Source: Rhodocyclaceae bacterium UBA2271 (GTDB lineage: Bacteria > Pseudomonadota > Gammaproteobacteria > Burkholderiales > Rhodocyclaceae). From it: 11,800 bases of DNA. A model generated the notes under the pieces. It did no database searches. It was not told the origin of the DNA and worked only from the letters and a program-made list of their open reading frames with translations. The first letter of the stretch is position 1; each line of letters begins with the position of its first letter. The stretch is taken from positions 1-11,800 of the forward strand of contig DDXB01000034.1 of the NCBI GenBank assembly GCA_002347405.1. The letters run 5' to 3'. Below, one piece after another: positions 6,222 through 11,800 of the stretch. The position numbers and the translations under genes were made by a program.

Positions 6222-7256
6222 ATGAAACTGACCCTCGACGATTTCGACTACGCCTTGCCGCCGGAGTGCATTGCCCAGGCCCCCCTGGCCGAGCGTAGCG
6301 CCAGCCGGCTGCTGGTGATGAAGGACGACACGCTCGAGGACCGGGGCTTCACCGACTTGCCGGACTTTCTGGCGCCTGGCGATCTCATCGTGATGAACGA
6401 CACGCGCGTGATGCATGCGCGGCTGTACGGGATCAAGCCCACGGGCGGTCAGGTCGAGGTGCTGGTGGAGCGCATGACGGCGGAGGATGAGGTGCTGGCG
6501 CAGGTACGCGCCAGCAAGCCACCCAGGTCAGGCAGCTGGCTGCGGCTGGAGAATGCCTTTGATGCCGAGGTACTCAGCCGGGAGGGCGAGTTCTACCACC
6601 TGCGCTTTCATGCCAACGAACCGGGCAACGCGGTCGAACTGATCGAGCGCTACGGCAACCTGCCACTGCCGCCCTATATCGAGCGGCAGGCAGCCAACGC
6701 CGACGAGGAACGTTATCAGACCGTGTATGCCCGCGAGCGTGGCTCGGTGGCGGCGCCGACGGCAGGACTGCATTTCGACGCGCCGCTGCTCGAACGCCTG
6801 CGCGCGCGCGGCGTCGGCATCGCTTATGTGACCCTGCATGTCGGCGCCGGCACCTTTCAGCCGGTACGCGTGCAGGATCTGGCGCAGCACCACATGCACA
6901 TCGAACGTTATGTGCTGCCCCAGGCGACGGCGGATGCCGTCGCGGCGACGCGGCAGCGCGGCGGCCGGATTGTCGCGGTGGGGACCACCACGCTGCGCAC
7001 CCTCGAGTCAGTCGTCAATGCGGATGGCTCGCTGAAAGTCGGCGCTGGCGAGACGGCGCTGTTTGTTTCGCCGGGCTATGAGTTTCGCGTGGCCGACCTG
7101 CTGATCACGAATTTCCATCTGCCGAAATCGACCTTACTGATGCTGGTATCGGCCTTCGGCGGCATGGACAATATCCGCGCCGCCTACGCCCATGCCATCA
7201 ATTCCGGCTACCGCTTCTTCAGCTATGGCGACGCCATGCTGATCCATCGCCAATGA
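6222..7256 (+). CDS. queA: S-adenosylmethionine:tRNA ribosyltransferase-isomerase
   Basis: QueA transfers and isomerises the ribosyl group of S-adenosylmethionine onto preQ1 in tRNA, making epoxyqueuosine. The 344 residues match the family length and its motifs in order: DFDYALPPECIAQ (7-19), NDTRV (59-63), GNLPLPPYI (145-153), QTVYA (166-170), APTAGLHF (178-185), HVGAGTFQPV (206-215), GTTTLRTLES (254-263) and TNFHLPKSTLLMLV (296-309). The start is the canonical MKLTLDDFDY; no ribosome-binding site precedes it, and I found no convincing promoter on the plus strand. It overlaps tgt by ATGA, so these two successive steps of queuosine synthesis are translationally coupled. A segment at codons 272-279 recurs with one mismatch at 1894-1917. 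Confidence 0.97.
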   Translation: MKLTLDDFDYALPPECIAQAPLAERSASRLLVMKDDTLEDRGFTDLPDFLAPGDLIVMNDTRVMHARLYGIKPTGGQVEVLVERMTAEDEVLAQVRASKPPRSGSWLRLENAFDAEVLSREGEFYHLRFHANEPGNAVELIERYGNLPLPPYIERQAANADEERYQTVYARERGSVAAPTAGLHFDAPLLERLRARGVGIAYVTLHVGAGTFQPVRVQDLAQHHMHIERYVLPQATADAVAATRQRGGRIVAVGTTTLRTLESVVNADGSLKVGAGETALFVSPGYEFRVADLLITNFHLPKSTLLMLVSAFGGMDNIRAAYAHAINSGYRFFSYGDAMLIHRQ

Positions 7257-8365
7257 AATTTAACCTCCACACCACCGATGGCGCCGCCCGGCGCGGCACG
7301 CTGACGCTCGCCCATGGCACGGTCGAAACGCCCGTATTCATGCCGGTCGGCACCTATGGCACCGTCAAGGCGATGGCGCCAGATGAACTGATCGATATCG
7401 GCGCGCAGATCGTGCTCGGCAACACATTTCACCTCTGGCTGCGACCGGGGCTCGAAGTCATCGGAGCGCACGGCGGGCTGCACCGCTTCATGGGCTGGGA
7501 CCGGCCGATCCTCACCGACTCGGGCGGCTTTCAGGTGTTCAGCCTCGGCGCACTGCGCAAGATCACCGAGGCAGGCGTGAAATTCGCCTCGCCAATCAAC
7601 GGCGACAAACTGTTCATGCGGCCCGAGGATTCAATGCAGATTCAGCACACCCTGAATTCCGACATCGCCATGATCTTCGACGAGTGCACGCCCTACCCTG
7701 CCGATGAACGGCAGGCGGCGGAGTCGATGCGGCTATCCCTGCGCTGGGCGCAGCGGTCGCGCGACGAGCATGATCGTCTTGGCAACACCAACGCCCTGTT
7801 CGGCATTGTGCAAGGCGGCATGTTCGAGGACTTGCGCGACGAATCATTGGCCGCGTTGACCGGCATCGGCTTTGATGGCTTCGCCATCGGCGGCCTGTCG
7901 GTGGGCGAACCGAAAGAGGAATTCGCGCGCATCCTCGCCCATACCGCCCCGCGGCTACCCACCGACCGCCCGCGCTACCTGATGGGCGTCGGCACGCCGG
8001 AGGACATCGTCTATGCGGTTGGCCAGGGCATCGACATGTTCGACTGCGTGATGCCGACGCGCAATGCGCGCAATGGCCATCTGTTCACCCGCTTCGGCGA
8101 CATCCGCATCAAGAATGCCCGCCACAAGGAGGACACCCGGCCGCTCGACGCGGACTGCGGCTGCTACTGCTGCCGCAACTTCAGCCGTGCCTATCTCCAT
8201 CACCTGTTTCGCTGCGGCGAGATACTCGGCGCGCGACTCAATACCATCCATAACCTGTTCTATTACCAGACCTTGATGCGCGAGCTGCGGGAAGCCATCG
8301 CGGCCGGGGAATTTGCCGCCTACGTCGCGCGCTTCACGAAAGACCGGGCAACGGCACAGGTATAA
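7253..8365 (+). CDS. tgt: Queuine tRNA-ribosyltransferase (tRNA-guanine transglycosylase)
   Basis: Tgt exchanges the guanine at position 34 of GUN-anticodon tRNAs (Asp, Asn, His, Tyr) for preQ1, the step before QueA. The 370 residues have normal length and complete active-site features. DSGGFQVFSLG (89-99) carries Asp89, the general base. FDECTPYP (142-149), GIVQGG (184-189) and GGLSVGE (213-219) line the base pocket. DMFDCVMPTRNARNG (261-275) carries the nucleophile Asp264. The zinc site is Cys302, Cys304, Cys307 and His333. It is a cytosolic homodimeric enzyme. The start overlaps the queA stop by four bases. Confidence 0.97.
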   Translation: MKFNLHTTDGAARRGTLTLAHGTVETPVFMPVGTYGTVKAMAPDELIDIGAQIVLGNTFHLWLRPGLEVIGAHGGLHRFMGWDRPILTDSGGFQVFSLGALRKITEAGVKFASPINGDKLFMRPEDSMQIQHTLNSDIAMIFDECTPYPADERQAAESMRLSLRWAQRSRDEHDRLGNTNALFGIVQGGMFEDLRDESLAALTGIGFDGFAIGGLSVGEPKEEFARILAHTAPRLPTDRPRYLMGVGTPEDIVYAVGQGIDMFDCVMPTRNARNGHLFTRFGDIRIKNARHKEDTRPLDADCGCYCCRNFSRAYLHHLFRCGEILGARLNTIHNLFYYQTLMRELREAIAAGEFAAYVARFTKDRATAQV

Positions 8366-8366
8366 T
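8361..8366 (+). promoter_or_regulatory. Candidate -10 element before yajC
   Basis: A perfect TATAAT overlaps the last codon and stop codon of tgt, and is followed by GCGC. No good -35 lies 16-18 bases upstream (8338-8343 is GAAAGA) and no TG extension is present. It could start an independent yajC-secD-secF message about 40 bases before yajC, but the hexamer could also be fortuitous. Confidence 0.35.
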
Positions 8367-8409
8367 GCGCAGCTTCGATTTTTCTCACTTCCACCTGGAG
8401 CACTAAAAC

Positions 8410-8745
8410 ATGCTGATTTCCAATGCCTACGCCCAAGCCGCCGGCTCGGATCCCACCGGCGGACTGATGGGTCTGCTGCCCATCATCCTGATGTTCGTCG
8501 TGCTGTGGTTCCTGATGATCCGGCCGCAGATGAAAAAAGCCAAGGAACACCAGAAGCTGGTGAGCGAACTCGCCAAGGGTGATGAAGTCGTCACCCAGGG
8601 CGGCCTCGCCGGCAAGATCGTCAAGGTCAGCGACAACTACGTCACGCTCGAAGTTGCCGAAGGCAAGGATGGCCCCGTCGAAGTGCTGATCCAGAGACAG
8701 GCGGTCGGCGCCATGCTGCCGAAGGGCTCCCTCAAGGCCCTATGA
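8410..8745 (+). CDS. yajC: Preprotein translocase subunit YajC
   Basis: This 111-residue inner-membrane protein binds SecD-SecF and joins the SecYEG holotranslocon. It has a short N-terminal periplasmic part, one transmembrane helix at about 18-37 (GGLMGLLPIILMFVVLWFLM), the signature RPQMKKAKEH (38-47), and then a cytoplasmic beta-rich domain (GDEVVTQGGLAGKIVKV, 57-73). Length and order are normal. GGAG at 8397-8400 lies nine bases before the ATG. It sits 44 bases after tgt and just before secD, the conserved arrangement in proteobacteria. Confidence 0.96.
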   Translation: MLISNAYAQAAGSDPTGGLMGLLPIILMFVVLWFLMIRPQMKKAKEHQKLVSELAKGDEVVTQGGLAGKIVKVSDNYVTLEVAEGKDGPVEVLIQRQAVGAMLPKGSLKAL

Positions 8746-8760
8746 ACTTGCTGAGCCGCC

Positions 8761-8790
8761 CGGGCAGGGAAAGCCTGCCCGTCTTCTGTT
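8761..8790 (+). terminator. Hairpin between yajC and secD, possible attenuator
   Basis: CGGGCAGG (8761-8768) pairs perfectly with CCTGCCCG (8774-8781) around a GAAAG loop. It is followed by TCTTCTGTT, a broken U-tract. The strong stem 15 bases after the yajC stop resembles an intrinsic terminator with a poor tail. It would allow partial readthrough into secD-secF and so more YajC than SecDF. It could equally be a message-stabilising structure. Confidence 0.5.
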
Positions 8791-8833
8791 CGGCCCCCTA
8801 TTCGTCAGCCTTTACTTGAGCCCCTAGCGCCCC

Positions 8834-10690
8834 ATGAATCGCAACCCTCTCTGGAAAAACGCCACGGTGATCATCGCCCTGGTGCTCGGGCTGCTGTACA
8901 CCCTGCCGAATTTCTTTGGCGAGGTGCCGGCCGTACAGATCAGCAGTGTCAAAGCGACTGTCAAGCTTGACCTGCGCCTGCAGTCGCGCATCGAGGAAGC
9001 CCTCGCCGCCGCCGCCGTCAAGCCCACCGGCCTGTTCTTCGAACCGAACAGCATCCGCGTGCGCCTGGCCGACACCGACACGCAGTTGAAGGCCAAGGAT
9101 GTCATCGAGCGGGCACTGAACCCTGATCCGGCCGACGCCTCATACAGCGTGGCGCTCAACCTGCTGTCCGCCTCGCCGGACTGGCTGACCAAGCTGGGCG
9201 CCAAGCCCATGTATCTGGGCCTCGACTTGCGTGGCGGCGTGCATTTCCTGCTGGAAGTCGACATGAAGGGGGCGCTCACCAAGCGGCTCGATTCCACCAG
9301 CGCCGATCTGCGCACCCTGCTGCGCGACAAGAACATCCGTCACAGCGGCATTGTGCGCGAGGGCAACAAGCTATCCCTGCGTTTCAGTGATGCGGACACA
9401 CGCGACAAGGCGCGCCTGGTGCTGACGGACAACCAGCCCGACCTTGATCTGGTCGAAGGCCAGGACAGTGGTGGCAGTGGCGAATTCAGGCTGATCGCCA
9501 CGCTCAAACCGGTTGCGGAAAAACGCATTCAGGAATTCGCCCTCAAGCAGAACATGACTACCCTGAACAACCGCATCAACGAACTCGGCGTTGCCGAACC
9601 GGTGATCCAGCAGCAGGGCGCCGACCGCATCGTCGTGCAACTGCCCGGCGTGCAGGACACCGCCAAGGCCAAGGACATCCTCGGCCGCACGGCGACACTG
9701 GAAGTGCGCCTGGTCGACGACGAGGCGAGCGCCAACCAGACCATCATGGAACAGGCTGAGCGTGGCCAGCCGCCGGCCGGTACGGATTATTACGTCGAAC
9801 GCGGCGGCCGCGGCCTGCTGGTCAAGAAGCAGGTGGTACTCACCGGCGAGCGGCTGACCGACGCCCAGGCGGGCTTCGACGGCCAGACCCAGGAGCCGGC
9901 GGTGCATCTGTCGCTCGATTCGGCCGGAGCCCGCATCTTCAGGGATGTGACGCGTGACAACGTCAACAGGCGCATGGCCATCCTGCTGGTCGAAAAAGGC
10001 AAGGGCGAAGTGGTGACGGCCCCGGTGATCCGCTCGGAAATCGGTGGTGGCCGCGTGCAGATTTCCGGTCGCATGACGACCAACGAAGCCAGCGACGTCG
10101 CCCTGCTGCTGCGCGCCGGTTCGCTTGCTGCGCCGATGGACATCATCGAGGAACGCACCATCGGCCCCAGCCTCGGCGCCGACAATATCGAAAAGGGCGT
10201 CAACTCGACGCTGTGGGGCTTCGCGGCCATTGCCGTTTTCATGACGGTGTATTACCTGCTGTTCGGCTTCGTCTCGGTCGCCGCCCTGACGGCCAACCTG
10301 CTGTTCCTCGTCGGCCTGCTCTCGCTCCTGCAGGCCACGCTGACCTTGCCGGGCATTGCCGCCGTTGCGCTGACGCTCGGCATGGCCATCGACGCCAACG
10401 TGCTGATCAACGAACGCGTCCGTGAAGAACTCAGGAACGGCGTGACACCACAGGCCGCCATCACCGCCGGTTATGACCGCGCCTGGGGCACCATTCTCGA
10501 TGCCAACATCACGACGATGATTGCCGGCATCGCGCTGCTGATCTTTGGTTCCGGTCCGGTGCGCGGCTTCGCCGTGGTGCTTTGTCTGGGCATTCTTACC
10601 TCTATCTTCAGCGCCGTGGTTGTGTCGCGTGCAGGGATCAACCTGATCTATGGTCACCAGCGCAAGCTGGATGCCATCAGCATCGGCTAA
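8834..10690 (+). CDS. secD: Protein translocase subunit SecD
   Basis: SecD, with SecF, is an RND-type inner-membrane protein that uses the proton gradient to pull secreted proteins through SecYEG from the periplasmic side. The 618 residues match the family. TM1 is at about 10-28. The large periplasmic P1 domain begins with GLDLRGGVHFLLEVD (129-143) and contains NNRINELGVAEPVIQQQGAD (245-264). TM2-TM6 fall in about 457-607. GMAIDANVLINERVREE (516-532) in TM4 carries Asp520, matching the proton-relay Asp of the E. coli protein. The start MNRNPLWKN is the canonical one, although no clear ribosome site precedes it (8821-8833). secF starts 11 bases downstream. Confidence 0.97.
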   Translation: MNRNPLWKNATVIIALVLGLLYTLPNFFGEVPAVQISSVKATVKLDLRLQSRIEEALAAAAVKPTGLFFEPNSIRVRLADTDTQLKAKDVIERALNPDPADASYSVALNLLSASPDWLTKLGAKPMYLGLDLRGGVHFLLEVDMKGALTKRLDSTSADLRTLLRDKNIRHSGIVREGNKLSLRFSDADTRDKARLVLTDNQPDLDLVEGQDSGGSGEFRLIATLKPVAEKRIQEFALKQNMTTLNNRINELGVAEPVIQQQGADRIVVQLPGVQDTAKAKDILGRTATLEVRLVDDEASANQTIMEQAERGQPPAGTDYYVERGGRGLLVKKQVVLTGERLTDAQAGFDGQTQEPAVHLSLDSAGARIFRDVTRDNVNRRMAILLVEKGKGEVVTAPVIRSEIGGGRVQISGRMTTNEASDVALLLRAGSLAAPMDIIEERTIGPSLGADNIEKGVNSTLWGFAAIAVFMTVYYLLFGFVSVAALTANLLFLVGLLSLLQATLTLPGIAAVALTLGMAIDANVLINERVREELRNGVTPQAAITAGYDRAWGTILDANITTMIAGIALLIFGSGPVRGFAVVLCLGILTSIFSAVVVSRAGINLIYGHQRKLDAISIG

Positions 10691-10701
10691 AGGAAACCGT
10701 C

Positions 10702-11655
10702 GTGGAATTTTTCCGCATCAATAAAGACATCCCCTTCATGCGCCATGCGCTGGTGTTCAACATCATTTCGTTGACCACCTTCGTTCTGGCGGTGTTCTTT
10801 ATCGCCACCAAGGGTCTGCACCTGTCGATCGAATTCACCGGCGGCACCGTGATGGAAGCCGGGTACAGCCAGACCGCCGACCTCAACAAGATCCGCAAGC
10901 AACTTGAAACGGACGGCTTTACCGATACGCAGGTGATCAACTTCGGCTCCTCGCGCGACGTATTGATTCGCGTGCCGATCAAATCAGGCATGGAGGGCGA
11001 GTCCGCCAAGATCAGCGAAAAGGTCAGTGCCAGCCTGCAAGCCGCAGGCGGCGACCCGCAACTCAAGCGCGTCGAATTCGTCGGCCCACAGGTCGGCAAG
11101 GAGCTCGCCGAGGACGGCGCGCTGGCGCTCCTGCTGGTCATCATCGGCATCGTCGCCTATCTGGCGTTCCGCTTCGAATGGCGTTTTGCCATCTCGGCCA
11201 TCATCGCCAACCTGCACGACGTCATCATCATCCTCGGCTTCTTCGCCTTCTTCCAGTGGGAATTCTCGCTACCGGTGCTGGCGGCGGTGCTGGCCGTGCT
11301 TGGCTACTCGGTCAATGAATCCGTCGTCGTCTTCGACCGCGTGCGCGAAACCTTCAAGAAGCAGCGCGGCATGACCACGCCCGAGATCATTGACCACGCC
11401 ATCACCAGAACCATCTCGCGCACCATCATCACGCATGGCAGCACGCAGATGATGGTGGTCTCGATGCTGATCTTCGGCGGTCCGGCGTTGCACTACTTCG
11501 CCGTGGCGCTGACCATCGGCATCCTGTTCGGCATCTATTCATCGGTGCTGGTGGCGAGCCCGCTGCTGATGTGGCTGGGCGTTTCACGCGAGCATTTCGT
11601 CAAGCCGAAGAAGGAAAAGGCCGAAGGCGTCACCGAGGATGGGGCCTGCGTCTGA
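10702..11655 (+). CDS. secF: Protein translocase subunit SecF
   Basis: SecF is the partner of SecD in the proton-driven export complex. From the GTG at 10702 the protein has 317 residues, the usual size. A longer frame opens upstream inside secD, but the GTG is chosen because AGGAAA (10691-10696) precedes it by five bases and MEFFRINKDIPFM is the family N-terminus. TM1 is at about 16-34, followed by the periplasmic segment with SIEFTGGTVME (42-52) and VGPQVGKEL (127-135). TM2-TM6 span about 138-292. GYSVNESVVVFDRVRE (201-216) is the conserved TM4 motif with the functional acidic positions. The short Lys/Glu-rich tail is cytoplasmic. No further gene of the block is visible. Confidence 0.97.
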   Translation: MEFFRINKDIPFMRHALVFNIISLTTFVLAVFFIATKGLHLSIEFTGGTVMEAGYSQTADLNKIRKQLETDGFTDTQVINFGSSRDVLIRVPIKSGMEGESAKISEKVSASLQAAGGDPQLKRVEFVGPQVGKELAEDGALALLLVIIGIVAYLAFRFEWRFAISAIIANLHDVIIILGFFAFFQWEFSLPVLAAVLAVLGYSVNESVVVFDRVRETFKKQRGMTTPEIIDHAITRTISRTIITHGSTQMMVVSMLIFGGPALHYFAVALTIGILFGIYSSVLVASPLLMWLGVSREHFVKPKKEKAEGVTEDGACV

Positions 11656-11800
11656 CCAATCGCCCGCCCCCCTTTGTGCGCCGTTGGCGCATCCCTCGCT
11701 TTGCTCGGGACCGCTGCTGCGCAGCGTCCTGCGGCCTGCAGCCTGGTACCCCCCTCGCGGGGGGGTCTTGTCGGCTCGCTGCGCTCGTTTATCACTGGGC
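11656..11800. repeat. Palindrome-rich intergenic spacer after secF
   Basis: No credible gene is present. Several short inverted repeats follow one another: TGCGCC-GTT-GGCGCA (about 11677-11691), CGCTGC-TGC-GCAGCG (11712-11726, flanked by GGA and TCC with one bulged base), and a C6/G6 hairpin (11749-11754 with 11760-11765, loop TCGCG) followed by TCTTGT. The last is the best candidate for a secF terminator, in about 11748-11771. The pattern resembles the GC-rich palindromic filler seen between genes in many betaproteobacteria, and could be part of a dispersed repeat family. Confidence 0.5.

Noticed and set aside
9371..10657. 428-residue open frame antisense to secD
   Set aside because: It lies wholly within secD, is rich in His/Gln/Asp/Gly as expected from the complement of GC-rich codons, and shows no family motif. 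It is a shadow of the real gene.
10582..10701. Upstream extension of secF into secD
   Set aside because: The added 40 residues are a frame-shifted reading of the secD C-terminus; the GTG at 10702 has a ribosome site and the family N-terminus.
11535..11795. Minus-strand open frame over the secF end and the palindromic spacer
   Set aside because: It overlaps secF and the palindromes, and has the Arg/Pro/Gly-rich composition of spurious frames over such spacers.

Overview
The window reads as chromosomal DNA of a GC-rich betaproteobacterium, possibly Rhodocyclales-like. The grounds are the queA-tgt-yajC-secD-secF order, the family-typical N-termini of these proteins, strong GC bias at third codon positions, and the GC-rich palindromic spacer after secF. 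The genus cannot be fixed from the sequence alone.

Left part (1-1852), accessory: a truncated reading frame at the edge that may be the tail of an insertion-sequence transposase, then two overlapping plus-strand genes of visibly lower GC. One is an unrecognised protein with a HEPN-like R-x4-H motif. The other is an exported serine alpha/beta hydrolase. They end at a long stem-loop (1912-1960) that fills the gap to a convergent gene.

Middle (1961-5335): a double-domain SagB/ThcOx-type nitroreductase on the minus strand, diverging from an orphan FapA/DUF342 protein with a polymer-like beta-repeat core and a coiled coil.

Toxin-antitoxin island (5397-5991): a HigBA module. The higB toxin frame carries one in-frame TGA exactly where the family has a conserved Trp, while the higA antitoxin is intact.

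Right part (6016-11800), core genome: a minus-strand tRNA-Leu(CAA) with its own promoter and intrinsic terminator, then the plus-strand block queA-tgt-yajC-secD-secF. QueA and Tgt work in queuosine modification of GUN-anticodon tRNAs: Tgt inserts preQ1 and QueA adds the epoxycyclopentane ring. YajC, SecD and SecF form the accessory complex of the SecYEG translocon, which uses proton motive force to finish protein export. The genes are tightly spaced, with an ATGA overlap between queA and tgt, a candidate internal promoter before yajC and a hairpin between yajC and secD. The window ends in a palindrome-rich spacer with no gene.

No complete novel defence or biosynthetic system could be demonstrated. 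The most interesting points are the nonsense-interrupted higB, the HEPN-like/exported-hydrolase gene pair, and the stem-loop with a neighbouring 24-nt near-identity to an internal piece of queA.
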